A DNA stretch of 64,000 nucleotides from positions 9,302,501-9,366,500 of the forward strand of contig OY540819.1 of NCBI GenBank assembly GCA_961205875.1. The letters run 5' to 3'. Made by a program: the position numbers and the translations under genes. Origin of the DNA: Sialis fuliginosa (Eukaryota > Arthropoda > Insecta > Megaloptera > Sialidae). Of this stretch, positions 11,406-24,839 are shown piece after piece (positions within the stretch are counted from its first letter, which is position 1; every line of letters begins with the position of its first letter). A model generated the notes under the pieces. The model was given only the letters and a program-made list of their open reading frames with translations, searched no databases and had not been told where the DNA came from.

Positions 11406-13375
11406 AGATTTTTGCTTAAAATAACGTCCTCGATCTAATGTTAAATTATTTTACACTAGTTATATATCTCCGTAAGGGAATATTTTACTACAAAAATTTT
11501 AATGACCTTCCTAATAGAAAATGAATGCGATTCTATAAAATTTTCACGTAATATATCAAATTAAAAATTGGTTCAATTATAGATGTGACAAGGATTCAGA
11601 GGACAGACACACATACACACAATTGGCCAGTCAGACACGCAATTTTGATCTGTACAGAAGTATAAAGTATACATTTTGAAATCGTATAATTTTTTTTTCT
11701 GTTTTTATTACTGAAGAAGCAATAATAACAAATAATAGATTACTTACAAGAGAATGAAAATCTACCACAATGACAAAAACTTTCTCGTTAATTCTATGAC
11801 ATTCTTATACTTGTTTACCGTTGTATTTATTGCGTATAAATAATTCTATAGATATCATTTTCCGAATTAATTAAAATTAGTCCAACCAAGAGTACTTTTT
11901 CGCAAAGCACGTGTGTTTTACATAAAATACAAAACTAATTAACAAACTCGTTAAAGAACAGATGAAACATTACAAGCGGTTTTTTATTCGTTTTTTTATT
12001 AATTTTATGTGTGGGTACACTTTATAATATTTAAATTGCTTTAAAATATCGTAACGTGTATTTTATCTTTTTTATACGTGAGATGTATTTATCGTGAAAA
12101 ATTTCGAAATCGAGATTTCAACATTTTGAGGGTCCCTGAGTCACGGAGGTACGATCATTATCCGTCCTTCTGTCTGTAGATCTGTGAACCCTGTACAGCC
12201 AAAACGATGAAAATTACTAACATAAAAATTTACTTTTAAAGTTTTTATACAATGAATATCGTTTAATACAAAAAGAAATATTTTTTTATGTTAAAAGAAA
12301 TTCGTGTTAACAGAATTATACAAAAAAAATATGAAAAAAACAGCACAATACAAGAGGCACACAATTTATTAACATTTGACAAGTTATATTACTTCATCAC
12401 AAACAAAAAACACATGGATATTTTGTAGAGTTTAATTAGTTCTACATAAAAGTCCGCGAAATCATTTATATCTGAATTTAATCAGGCGTTTTTTATATAA
12501 AATATGAGAAACTGCACACATAACTTTCTTATACGTATTAAATAGGTACCATGAGACATTCTTATACGTAATACTGAGAGTGAACAGTGTGGGTGATTCT
12601 AAATAATTATTTTAAAAAATTCTTTCTGACTAAATCAAACGTATGGGGAATAAATTATAAATAAAAATATACCCGACATTTTTTGTCTAAAACATTTTTT
12701 TCTTATTTCAAAAATATTTTCGTACATCCTTTTCCGGTTCAGTTATTACTTTAAAAAAATCATTTGATACATGTTGTAGAGAATTTAATTTATGTCCCAT
12801 TTATTTTATTCTATCTTTTATTAATATATCAGAATTTTTTAAAATAAAATTAGAATCACGTGCACAGTATTACGTATAAGATAGTCCCGTGGCTCCCATA
12901 GGAGATATTTTTATATGGGGGTCGCAAGTCTTTTTAGGCCAGCACTGGCTACATCAATATTTCCAAACAGCGTCAATGTCCCAACGCATGTTAATGAGTA
13001 ATATAACGTATACGTAGTACAGTTAATATTTATCCTGTGACATTAATTGTGAATTAGGTGCATCTTTGGTGCTCCCATTGGGCGCAGCTCTGGTTACATG
13101 AACAGTGAACAGTGTAGATAATATTTCGCTACTAACAATAAGATTTACGTGAAAGCATTGCGTAATAAACCCTATTCATTTAATTATGTTTTTAAGGTAC
13201 CAAATGGTACTACAAACTTTTATTAATGTTGTGAGGTAAATTTAATTTAATTTTCCAAGGTGTAATAATTTTATTATACGTATATTGTAGATATATATAC
13301 ATATAATAATTTATTTTTATTACAATTATTGTAACAAAGTATAATATACGGTTTCTTCTTTATTATTTACTAACA
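11406..13375. other. Stretch without a gene; short LINE/SINE-like tail near 12140-12210
   Basis: GGTCCCTGAGTCACGGAGG followed by CCGTCCTTCTGTCTGTAG resembles the tail of an insect retroposon. Nothing else is recognisable; the surrounding DNA is AT-rich. Confidence 0.4.
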
Positions 13376-14215
13376 GGTTCCCGCGGCTTCACTCGCATTT
13401 TGACGTGAATAACGTTTAATGTTTTACTCCAGATTTATTTCAGAAACTTGATGAAATGCGCTGAGATCAGTATATCTCGACACTCAGAGCAGCTACTACG
13501 CGAGTCGTGGTCTCAAATTATAGATCTCGATTAGATATACGAGATACAACTAAAAATCAAAACATTTAACTAGTTTTAATGGGTGATAAATTTAATATTA
13601 TACAAAAACAACAACAAATTTAATTTTGTATTTCCACGATGGCGCTTGTAAATATTAATTAAATTTATTGAAAAAAAATAACAGGATATTAGAATATATT
13701 CTCTACGACCTAACGTTTTTAATTTTTTGATTAAAGTTTTTTTAATTGAATAAAAAAATATTAAAATTTAATTTTGTATTTCCGCGATTGCGCTTGTAAA
13801 TATTGATTAAATTTATTGAAAAAAATAACAATGTTTTATGTAGAATATATTCTCTACGACCTAACGTCTTTAATTTTTTGATTAAAGTTTTTTTAATTGA
13901 ATAAAAAAATATTAAAAGTAAATTTTGTATTGTCACGATTTCGCTTCTTGAATTGAAAAAAATATTATCTACGCAGTAACGTTTTTAATTTTTTGATTAA
14001 AGTTTTAATTGAATAAAAAAATGAAAAGTGAATTTCGTATTAATTAATTAATTCTTTTTATGTTCGTAAAAACAAGAAATAACTATATTATACAATACTA
14101 TTTATATATTTCTTTAATAAGACAAAGTTTACGGCAACAACAACAAACAAAAAACAAAAAATTATGACAATGAGTTTTTTTTTAACCCCGACACAGTCAC
14201 ACCCATTTTTTTATA
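13376..14215 (+). repeat. Dispersed repeat family B with internal tandem array
   Basis: From about 13620 to 14040 a unit of roughly 110-150 bp is repeated three times. It carries TTTTGTATTTCCACGAT or variants, GCGCTTGTAAATATT, CTCTACGACCTAACG and TTTAATTTTTTGATTAAAG. It is preceded by TTCCCGCGGCTTCACTCGC and a GAGATCAGTATATCTC segment, and followed by CCCCGACACAGTCACACCC. The same arrangement with fewer internal units lies at 43440-44040, and a short antisense piece at 7643. Confidence 0.72.
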
Positions 14216-15870
14216 TTTTGGTATAAGTACGTTGGTAGTAAAACAAACTTTTAATGACTTAAATCTTATTTACAATTTATTTCCATTTACTTTTACAAAA
14301 TAAAATATATTTTACATCATTATCCCAAAATGTAAACTATTTCTTTTATTTTTCTTGAAAATAAAACATAATGGACTTCATCCATTCGTAAAGAAATAAT
14401 TAACCAATTATTTTGCCTAGTTAGTCAACAAGGTGTATTGTCGTCACTTCATTAATTAAAGGGTAAAGAGTCGAGTTCCTAGTGTTTTTTGTTTTGCTGC
14501 GGGCGTTTGATGTAATGTTTAATTAGTAAAGACATCAGTGACAGTCTAAAATAATGTTCTTATTAATTAATAATACAATAAAATTAAAATTTCAAGAATT
14601 ATAAATACCAAGAAAAAAATTACTGAAATATATTTTTTACTGGTGAATTATACCTATACAAAAAAATTACTTCGTCACAAAAATTTATTTTTCAACAATT
14701 AATATTTTTTATACACGTACACGTTGATTCTTATTGAAATTTTTATTTTCAAAAATAGATAGAAGTACACCTTTGTAAGGGAATATAAGAATATAGACAA
14801 ACACGGAACGAAGAGTGTTTGATCTGAAATCAGAGAACACAATTTTTATGCTTTAAGAAAAATGATCAAACAGCTTTTCTTATCCTTTAGATTTGGCGAG
14901 GAAGCAATATAAACTGAATTTGTAACGACCATTGGAAGCTTTGAGAATAGATGCTACATACGGTATTTTAGGGTCCCAAATCTACTAATTTTCAAATTTA
15001 AAATCTTTTTTAATAAACGATATTTGGCCAAGTTCTCAAATTTTAATCTAGTTTTTGAATTTTTTTTTTAAATTCAGATTAGTTTTACGAACTATAAGGT
15101 AATTATAATGTATTGCGGCCTTATTCTTAGTTTTGATGATAGATTTTTGCAATCTTATATGGCCATACAATTATATGAAAAGTTTTTTTTTCGAAATCAG
15201 GATTATATGCATTTTGACTTTCCTTCACTTTTCACAATGATAACTGTGACTGTCTTTCGGTCTGTCTGTAAATGCTGTAACTCGAAATTGACAAAAGATA
15301 GAAGGGTGACATTTTATATTTATGATCTGAGTTTTCTTTTTTGTGGCTGTTTACTCCTGTCAATATTAAAATTATTAAAATTATTTTTAAAACGATGCCT
15401 GCTAGATTACTGGTTTATGATTATAATATTTATTGAGAAAGCAGTTTTTTTAACCGATTATATTTTTAAATCGTAATTTGAACAAAATTGTCTTCGTTAT
15501 AATGTCACAAAATTGTCAAATATAACCCAGTTATGTAAATAATAAATTTAATTTAAAATAAAAATCACGCACGACACTGACTTATAGACGGCCCTATTAT
15601 TTCGATGAGTAGCGCTGTATCTACAACGCGATTAGAATAACAAATCGACATACTGTCATTTGAAAATACAATTTTGATGGGATAAATGTCAACGTGCGTA
15701 ATTCGATTTTAATAATATCGTTTCGAACGAAATTTATTTTGTTAAATTCTTTTAAAACTTTTTTGTTTTCTTATTTAAATTTATAAAATCTTTATTTAAT
15801 GAATATGTTTTTAATTGACGAAATAATCTATTAAATTATAAACATTTTATGTACATTGATTGATTTGAGA
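14216..15870. other. Stretch without a gene
   Basis: AT-rich. A 122-codon ORF at 15108-15476 has no splice or composition support and contains TCTTTCGGTCTGTCTGTAA, a retroposon-like string, so I treat the area as old repeat and spacer. Confidence 0.5.
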
Positions 15871-16395
15871 TAAGGTAGTGGCACCAGTCTTGGCAAGGAC
15901 CCCAGTAATGGCAAATTTTTAATTAAATATACTGAATTAGAAATATGTGTTGATATTTGATTACTACCATTTCTGAATATGAATCTATATACATATATTT
16001 AACTGTCTTACAGTGTGATTTGATGACAATCGGCTAATAGGTGTCAAAATGGTGTACATTTAAATTAATTATTAGTAGGTATAATTTATTAATTAATTAT
16101 TATATTATCATAGCAACTGCTTTACATTGTTTCAAATTTGACGATTATTTCTTTTATATCTTTTGTGTCGTAGTACTTATCATTTTGTAGTCATTGGCAA
16201 GTGTCCATCACTGCGTGCTTCATGGTTTTTGCCTTTGCCATTACTAGAAAAAAGACATGAACAAAATAAAAGGTTATAATTTAAAAAACAAACTATATTT
16301 GCGGACTTTGGTAATTAAATTGATTAAATAGAGAGTTACTTGTTTTATTAGTAACATGAGTTCATGAGAATTATAAAAAAGAAGTCCATTAAACG
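15871..16395 (+). mobile_element. MITE family C, copy 1 (right end lost)
   Basis: It starts TAAGGTAGTGGCACCAGTC and shares its interior with the intact family C copy at 62780-63180 in inverse order: ACTGTCTTACAGTGTGATTT, TTTGCGGACTTTGGTAATTA, AACATGAGTTCATGAGAATT. Similarity stops after AAAAAAGAAGTCCATTAA, so the right terminus is missing. Confidence 0.78.
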
Positions 16396-17444
16396 AAAAC
16401 TTATATGTATATCTACTATATATAACGAAGTGTCCTCACTCACTGATAATCATTTTTTTGACCATTTCCACTCATCGGAGAACCTTGAAATTTGGTATAT
16501 ACATTCCTTGAGGGTAAAAAATAACAACTAGTGGGCCTTTTTTGAAAAAGTTTATAAATAAGGTAACAAGGGGCCCCCAATTTAAAAAAAAAAAAGTTAG
16601 AATTTTTTTATTATTTTTTTTATATTCCTTGGGCGATATAATGTATGGTTCAAATTTCAGATTTAAAAAAAAAGAAAAAAAAAGGAAAAAAAAAGTTTTG
16701 ATGTAAAAAACTATCAAAACGAAAACCGATTATAGATTTTTTAAATTTTTTTCAAATACTTTGGTTAATTGACAACCATGAACCCGTGTCTGATTTTTGA
16801 AAAAGATATGTTAAAGAGGAGAAAATAAACAAAATACGTTTACATATAATGTGCTTTAAGCATTTACTAAATTAATTGCAAATGTCGTAACTATGGATAC
16901 ATTATATTTTATTGATTATTTTAAAAAATTTTAAATGTCAGTGGCCATTTAAAATTTTGAAGTGAATGTGTTATAATAATATGAACAATAAAATACAACA
17001 AAAAAGAAATATAAAGAACATAACGATTGAAAAAATATGCACAACTCAAAGTAATGAATAATTAAAATTTTCGTACATAAATATGTATGTCAAAAAAATT
17101 GAAGACAAACAATTACAGCATTCGAATGACTAACATTCGGCATAACATAGGTAATAATTAAAAAAAACTTAAAGTTATTGATATATCAATATTTTTACCT
17201 ACATAGGTATGTCATTGTATTAATTTGTAATCATAAATATTAGAAGAATTTATTTAATTAATAATTAACATTGTCGTAAATTTAAATGATTTTTTTTTAA
17301 TTGTTGTTTGAATTTGTACATAGTCTCTGTGATCTGAACATCGTGCTTCTAAAAGTGACAAAGTTCATTCAATTTACAACTATATTTGATTTAAAAAAAG
17401 TTCATCAATTTTAAAACAAAAAGTAGGTATATAATATAAAAAAA
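16396..17444. other. Stretch without a gene
   Basis: AT-rich with long A/T homopolymers. The 81-codon minus ORF at 16472-16717 is Phe/Lys low complexity and not credible. Confidence 0.5.
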
Positions 17445-18450
17445 TCCATACTAATATTATAAATGCGAAAGTGTGTTTGTCTGTCTGTTTGTTACCTTTT
17501 CACGGCTAAACCGCTGAACCGATCTTGATGAAATTTGACAGTAAGATAGCTTTGCATCCCAAAGACGGATATAGGCTACTTCGTATCTCGAAAATGCAAC
17601 CCCTAAGAAATTGCAAGGGGGTGGAAAAATTTGATTTTTTTTAGTAGTTAATATTTTACCCCCCGTTACATATGAAGGGTTGTAGTTGTTGTTTTTTTTG
17701 ATCCGGCGGGAAAAATACTACGGGGATGGAGGTTTCAGGGGGAAAACAACCCTCAATCTCGCATAGAAACCAAGATATTTGCGATTTTGTATAATGGAAG
17801 AAAACTACAAATAAGAAAAATTTAATATTTCACCCCCTGTCACATATGAAGGGTTGTAATTGGTTACATTCGATCTGGCGAGAAAAATACTACGGCAGTG
17901 GGGTTATTAGGGGGACAAAACAACCCCTTATCTTACATAGAAGTCAAGACATAATATAAATGCGAAAGTGTCTGTTTATTTTTTACCTGTTCACGGCTAA
18001 ACCGCTCTACCGATCTTGATGAAATTTGGCAGTGAAATATCTTGCATTCCGAGGAAGAACATAGGCTACTTCGTATCCCGAAAATTCAACCCTTAAGGGA
18101 TTGCAAAAGGGTTGAAAAGTTTGTATGGGGAATTTTTTTTAGTAATAAACATTTCACCCCCTGTTACATATGAAGGGTTGTAATTAGTTTTATTAGATCC
18201 GGCGGGAAAAATACCACAGGGGTCGGGTATTTATACATGGGGTATATAGAAGAAAAAAACACCTATCTCGCATAGCAGTCAAGATATTTGCGATTTTGCA
18301 TAATGAATGAAAACTAAAATATAGAAAAATTTATATTTCACACTCTTACATATGAGTGGTTGTAATTAGCTTCACTCGATCCGGCGGAAAAAATATCATT
18401 AAGATGGGGGTTACAAAATTTACGTGAGCGAAGCCGCGGGTAGCAGCTAG
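17445..18450 (+). mobile_element. Non-autonomous Helitron (Lep1/HINE-like), ~1.0 kb
   Basis: The 5' end is TCCATACTAATATTATAAAT preceded by A. The 3' end is GCGAAGCCGCGGGTAGCAG then CTAG followed by T, matching Helitron rules (5' TC, 3' CTRR, insertion between A and T). A subterminal GC hairpin (CGTGA/CCGCG around GCGAAG) is degenerate but placed correctly. The head segment TTCACGGCTAAACCGCT plus GATCTTGATGAAATTTG occurs twice (about 17498 and 17992), so the element contains a tandem internal duplication. There is no Rep/helicase ORF. Confidence 0.85.
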
Positions 18451-18935
18451 TTAGTACCATATATGAATTAATATGTAAATAAAAATATAAAATAAATATT
18501 TAACTGATTATAATAATTCAAATCGGATAACCACCCAATAATCGAAATAATATAATATTTAGCCTATAAAAAATATATACAGTTATACAACCAGACATAT
18601 TTTTAGTTTTGTTCAATCTTTGTTATAAATAAATTCACAGACAATGTAAGACCTACATAAGTACAACCTGTTTTGAAAATTGTACCAGCTACTGGCAGTT
18701 CCGCAATACATATGTACAAGTACTTATATTCTTTTTCAAATAATACACGAATAATATAAGATTAAATGAATATTTCAAACGAATGTTTCCAACCTTTTTA
18801 TTCGTATGTAACATGTGTTGGTGCAATAATATTTATATAAAATATGTGAAAAATCACATAAGCAGTGGCGGATTTATATTTATTTTTCAAGGTGTATATT
18901 TTCTATAGATTTGGGCATTTTAGTTTCCCTATAGT
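18451..18935. other. Stretch without a gene
   Basis: AT-rich. AGCAGTGGCGGATTTATA near 18860 looks like an isolated hAT-type terminus without a partner. Confidence 0.4.
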
Positions 18936-18937
18936 AC

Positions 18938-19421
18938 AGTGGTCTTTAATGAACTAGTTCGTTCTTCTAGTTCTTTTTCCGGACTATACGATGACAATTT
19001 ATTGATTTAGATAATAATATATTGGATTTTTAATGTATAATTAAATTGTTTTATTAGTAATTTTGTACTACTATTTTTTTCATCAAACTATAATATACAT
19101 TATTTATTGTATAGTAATTTGAGCAATAAATTTAAATTTCATTAAAATCTGTGACATTCCTTTTTGTTGACTGAATTCATGTGAACTAAAAAAAATCAAT
19201 ATAATATATCTTTCGTAAAATAAATTCAAAATTGATAATAAAGTATTGAAAACGTAAATTATTAAACATAAAAATCGTACAATCTCATTTTTAGAACAGT
19301 GTATTTGAAGTATATCGGGAACTATTGAACTAAAAGAGCGGAGCGTATACGAACTAGTTCCTCTAGTTCTTGTTGGGAGCGCTCTTTTGAACTAGTTCGT
19401 TCGTGAACTACGCGAGTCTAA
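18938..19421. mobile_element. hAT-like MITE with GAACTAGTTC motifs
   Basis: It begins CAGTGGTCTTTAATGAACTA, and its right part repeats GAACTAGTTCGTTCGTGAAC. At both ends the motif GAACTAGTTCGTTC lies close to the terminus. Further GAACTAGTTC and CTAGTTCTTG copies lie inside the right end. I found no target-site duplication, so the exact right boundary is approximate. Confidence 0.55.
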
Positions 19422-19424
19422 TTT

Positions 19425-19520
19425 TCTATATATATAAAAATGAATGTTCGTTTGTATGACGCTTATATACTCGGGAATTACTGAACCGACTTCAATGCAG
19501 TTTTCACCAATAGTTAGATA
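19425..19520 (+). repeat. Head of a common insect dispersed repeat
   Basis: TCTATATATATAAAAATGAA, then TGTTCGTTTGTATGACGC and GAATTACTGAACCGACTTC, is a string typical of the 5' part of non-autonomous rolling-circle or retroposon repeats in arthropods. The 3' end is not identified. Confidence 0.5.
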
Positions 19521-21808
19521 ATTTTTTTATTCAAATTAATATTTTATGAAAACCTAAGATTTAACAACAAAATACCAAAAAAAACTTTATCAAGTCGTGT
19601 TTTGTTTTCATGATCTCAGAGTATACAACTGTCATTTATATAAAAACCATAGAATAAATTATGTGATAAAAATATAGCAGCCATTGAATAAAGATTTCTA
19701 TAATTTACGGTTTCAATTTCAATTTCTTCAAATAAATTCCACCAACTACCACTGTTCTAAATATTTACAGAAATACACTACTTTCAATAGATTGTGTATA
19801 TGTATATCAAACAGTTTAAGGACGTCTGGTTCTCTTAATTTATGTACATCTAACCGCAAGTTCAAGTTTGATTGTAAGAATGATGTAAATCAATTTAAAA
19901 TTTTCATTCGTAAGGTCACGTACACGAACATTCAGTAGAAATATATATAATAATGTTCTTGATTATATTTGGTATTCTGATTTCTTTATTGATAAAACAT
20001 AATAATAATCTTTGCCGGAAGTAGGTACATCTATAAAGTATTTAAATTTATAACTATATATTATGTTTGTGTTATGTAGAAAACGCCAATCGTATTGCAT
20101 ATTATTTGTCAGTAGCGGAACTACACAAATGTTTAATCTATTTTTATGTCTATTTAGGAATAAGTACATTATAATCCATATAGTGGAGTCATATAACCGA
20201 AATTTTTTATTGAATAAAACAATCTCTCTCTACAGCATTTTTATGGTTTTATAATGTTCTAGGGATCATAAAGTTTATAACTGAGTTTGTGGATTAATCC
20301 GTTTTCCGCTCGCTACTTTTTTCACGACTTTTCCGGAAAATCATCAATTTTTTGTTTGCGGTTCGGTTTTTCGCGAATATCTCGGCTTTTACTTGATCAA
20401 TACGAACCAAAAAAAATAGGGTCACTTATATGAACCCTTCTATCGGTCTGTGGAAGGCGGAACACTATAACCTAATTCATAACCTTAAAAAAAAAATTAC
20501 AAACTGCGCTTAAAACAAATTTTTCATTTTTTTCTCGATACTTTGCAGCAAATATGATTATTTTGATGAAAATAAGGAGAAATGTACTTCTTATGATCTT
20601 AAATAAATTTACCAAATTTGATTTTAAAATATTCAAAATTATCGCCAAAATTTATATTTTCAAAAAAATATTGATTGAAGCGCCATCTTTGGGCAAACCA
20701 TCGTAGAGCAATTTTGTTTATGTGAAATTATAGTGTTTTTATGCTCTTTCAAATGATGTATATATATTTATCCATACATATTGAAACAAAAAAGTTATTT
20801 AAATTTTTCCCGATTAACTTTCATTATTGTTCAACATAAATTACAAAATTCAAAATCTAGTTAAAAGATGTGTGTTTGAAATGAATTTAACATATTTTTA
20901 ATATATTAATTAGTAGGTTGCCCCAAAAATTCAGAAATTTTAAAATTTCACCCGTACAGATTAATCAGTTTTTTTTGTTAAAAATACATTTGTATAAGTA
21001 GTTTAAATTAAAAAAAAAAAAAAAGTTTTCTGACAGATGCTCTTGTGCAATAGCTAGCTTATGGATATTAATTTCATTTGGTAGTTCTACAGGAAAGAAG
21101 ATGGTCCATATAAAAACGACTTCATTACATATGAAATGAAACTTTTGATTAATCTGACAATTCTATTTTATAATTATGCCAAATATCAGCTTTTTATAGA
21201 TCTAAAAATTCGAAAGTAAGAAAACTGTGACAGATAAATGATTCCATAATTAAGTATTTTCCGATTTCGGTACGAAGCACTAAAAATATAAATATATAGG
21301 TCATATATGCATTTATGTAGTTTTTGCGTAGGTATATGTTATTTATACATATGTATATCTAAATAAAAATATAGATATCAAAATGGCCCTCGTACCAAGC
21401 TATCGTTAATGTGTTCAGTTCAAATATCCGATATGTATCTACAGTGTGTTACAGCAGCTATTAATATTTGTGTGTACCTACATAATATATTGTTTTGTTT
21501 ATAAAAAAAATATACAGATATATAACTACACTATTATATTCTGATACAAATGAAAACGTTAAAATATTAAATATAATAAAGTTTCAGTTAAATTTTTATT
21601 CAATTCTTAAAGAAGACATATGTATTGAAAATTTACTATGGAAGTAAGAAAGAAAATATGTTATTTGATACTTTGATAAAACAACCCAAAATGTTATGCA
21701 AATGTCTGTTTATAGTTCATATAGTGTTTTTATACGTCAAACTTTAAAGGTAATTTCCCAAAATAAGCTCCCGTCGATTTTTTTATTTTTATTTCGTCAT
21801 CTTAAAGA
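19521..21808. other. Stretch without a gene
   Basis: AT-rich. About 20300-20480 is richer in GC (CCGTTTTCCGCTCGC, GCGGTTCGGTTTTTCGCG) and looks like an old repeat fragment. No exon is supported; ORFs at 19684, 19963 and 20063 overlap without splice or composition support. Confidence 0.45.
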
Positions 21809-21843
21809 GTAATTCCTATAGTCGGGGCGACTATAGGAATTAC
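21809..21843. repeat. Perfect 16-bp-arm hairpin
   Basis: GTAATTCCTATAGTCG, a GGG loop, then CGACTATAGGAATTAC: both arms match at all 16 positions. Imperfect pairing continues outward (CATCTTAAA..TATATGATG). It may be the centre of a fold-back element whose arms have decayed. Confidence 0.85.
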
Positions 21844-22192
21844 TATATGATGGGGGCCATCAAATACTGTTTTGTTTTTGAGTTTCTATATTTTCTATTT
21901 GAAAAAAATTCCATTTATTGTGCTATTATAATAAAAACCTTAAAATTGTGATCCCCAAAAAAGTTTTCGAAAAGGAAAGGTACTGGTTTCGAAGTCTGTT
22001 TGAAATAGCGTGGAATTGCCCATTTATAAAAAAAAATAGAGATATACAATACACTCAAATCCCAAAACTTTTTTAGCCACCTTGTAGACATGCATTTCTT
22101 GAATATACGTGTCTTTTTTGAATAAGATTGATTATAGTGTTAACAATCAATAGTCCAATTACTGGTACAAAAAAACACACATAATTAAGAAT

Positions 22193-22492
22193 CGATTGCA
22201 GTTTTATTTTATCAGTGGCGTACCTAATTTATTGGTTAATCTATATTAATATACAAAGAGAGAAAACCTTTTAATTTTTGATTTTCTTTCACAGTTTATT
22301 TTAGTTTTTTATTTATTTCCGTTTTGGGGTGTTTTTTTATACGATTGCAGTTTTATTTTATCAGTGGCGTACCTAATTTATTAGTTAATCTATATTGATA
22401 TACAAAGAGAGAAAACCCTTTAATTTTTTGATTTTCTTTTACAGTTTATTTTAATTTTTGTATTTATTTCCGTTTTGGGGTGTTTTTTATAC
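22193..22492 (+). repeat. 149-bp tandem duplication
   Basis: The unit beginning CGATTGCAGTTTTATTTTAT occurs at 22193 and again at 22342. It contains AGTGGCGTACCTAATTTATT, a hAT-end-like string, and ends CGTTTTGGGGTGTTTTTTAT. The copies differ at only a few positions. Confidence 0.9.
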
Positions 22493-23052
22493 TTTTATAA
22501 TAAATAAAGAATGCACTAACAAAATACCTCATTCTGGCACCCCCTTGTACCTTGGCACCTAGAGCGATTCCCCCTCCTTAAACCGCCAACATCAGCTAGT
22601 ATACTCGTATAATAATAAGATTATATTATTAGGAAGAATACAATAAAAACAAATGTTCATTTATGGCCAATTCATAAAATATAATTTTTTTTTGAAAAAT
22701 TTTTCACAACCTTAATCTTGACACATTAATAAGTATAATGTAAATCTAAGAGCTAAAATTGAATATACTATTTATTAAAAAATTAAAAAATGTATAACAC
22801 TTTTAATGAAAATCTATATTTAATTTCGTGTGTTCAAATCACGATAAAAATTGACATGTTATTTATTTAATTTCTTAACAGGGATTATAAATTCAATATC
22901 TGATTTCAAGTAGAAGTTATTATACAACATGCAATATGCAAAATAGATTACAAATATATATATGTTCTGGTAGAAATGAATGTAACAAAATTACTACAGC
23001 TTTCCTACAATTTCATTAATAACATCATTATAATATATACAAATATAAACAT
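22493..23052. other. Stretch without a gene
   Basis: Mostly AT-rich. A short GC-rich string near 22540-22590 (CACCCCCTTGTACCTTGGC) may belong to the hAT-like sequence to its left. Confidence 0.4.
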
Positions 23053-23565
23053 ACAGTGTGTCTCAGGAAAGATGTAACAAGATGTGTAATAAACAAAAAA
23101 ATCCAATTTGGGAATCGAGTCCTGCTTGGTGTAAAACTAACGTATACCAAAAATTAGTTAATTTGGTCTTCTACAAATCTAAATTGAAAAAAAATATTAC
23201 CAAGAATAAAGCATCCATTATTTTTCAAAATTAGAAAAAAAAATTACGAAGAACAGTTCTTTAAAATGTAATTTTGACACCTTATACCCAATTACACAAA
23301 TAACTTTAAAAAAAATGAAATGAAATAATTTAAAATAAATTGTATTTTATTTTGAACAATACAATAAAAACAAAGAACAATAAAATATCCACTTTTAATT
23401 TAATAAAAGTGTTAATTACTACATTGCTTAAAAAATACCCTGTAGATGACCGAATGGACTGATTATTGGTATACCTTAGTTTTACATCAATCAGGACTCA
23501 ATCTCGAAATGTTATTCTAAAATTCTAAAAAAAAATTTTGTTACATCTATCCTGGGACACACTGT
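23053..23565. mobile_element. Fold-back MITE with 28-bp TIRs
   Basis: The left end ACAGTGTGTCTCAGGAAAGA is mirrored by a right end reading ACAGTGTGTCCCAGGATAGA on the other strand, both continuing TGTAACAA. Complementarity continues inward (GGGAATCGAGTCCTGCTTGG against ATCAGGACTCAATCTCG). The element is 513 bp with no ORF. Confidence 0.8.
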
Positions 23566-24839
23566 TATATGATTATGATTCTTAAGAAATATTCTTACGC
23601 ATGGAAAAATTAAATTAGGAACTTTGAAATGTAAATATTGTATTTAGAGAATTTGTCAGCATTTGCAGTGAGTAATAAAATAAAATTAGCTCGAATTTAA
23701 AATGAAAAGTTAGTCCTGAAAAATGAACTTTATTAAAGGTTTTTATCAAGTTGAAACTTTTATTAATGCATAAATTTTATTAGTTTTTGTATATATATTT
23801 TTTCATTACTTTAATTTAGTACCTATTATTAAAAAGCTGATTATGTTTATAAATGAAATAATTTCTATATATACTTTATTATTAATTAAGATGAATAAAA
23901 TATATTTGATATGTTATTAAATATCTCGCATATTGAGTACCAACTCTTTGTATTATGGATTTCATTATATGGTAGTAATTTAATGGTTAATTAAAACAAA
24001 GCCTTTGTTCAGTTAATAAACAAACTGTAATTACAGAATACCTAATGTTGTTTAATCTCAAATATTACACATTTATGGTTTGTATATTTAATATGTATCA
24101 TTGAGAACTAATCAAAACATACAATAATTAATTTTAGCAATACTAAGAATTTACAAATATTGTAAAATATTATAAAATACTGAAATAAGTATTTTTTTAC
24201 ACATCTTAAAAAATAAATATATATATTTTTAATGTCATACACTACCCTGCAAATGTTTAAGACCATTTGAAAAAATATCGATTTTTGGACTTTTTGCTAA
24301 TATTTTTGACCGGTTTATTCAATTCATCTCAGTAAATTTCACTTCATTTGAGCTCGTTTTTCTTTCGTTTGCTGTGCTCCATTTTTGAGTTTTCTGTAAA
24401 AAAATTTTTGGGGAACACAATATTGAGGTTAGATCATTTGAAATGTGAAAACACTGCAATTGTCGGTGCAAAAAATCGAAACACAAGGTAATAACATGAC
24501 AATAGGTATTGTAAATATAGAATATACTCACTAATTTTAGGGAAAAAGAAATTATCACTGTAATATTACGATACTTACACATTTTTCTCTATGCCAATTG
24601 TGTCAAAGCTCAGATAAGAATCGATTTATATCTTTATTTTTGGTCCTGTCATAAATGTGGTAAAAATACATATTTCAAATAAATATAAATGAATTGATTA
24701 CTTTAAATTTAACTAAAAGAATAGTGATTATTGACTTCTCAATTGGTGATTCCGCATTTTAACCATAGCGCTAGGTTCGCCATTACGGCGTTTATTTATC
24801 AACTATGCACAAAATATACAAAATAATAAACAAATATAT
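23566..24839. other. Stretch without a gene
   Basis: AT-rich. CTGCAAATGTTTAAGACCA near 24247 resembles a Tc1-type terminus, but no opposite end was found. The 87-codon minus ORF at 24319-24582 lacks splice or composition support. Confidence 0.45.

Noticed and set aside
15108-15476. 122-codon ORF, plus strand
   Set aside because: AT-driven composition (Phe/Leu/Ile/Lys), no splice sites or neighbours that support it, and it overlaps a retroposon-like string with TCTGTCTGTAA.
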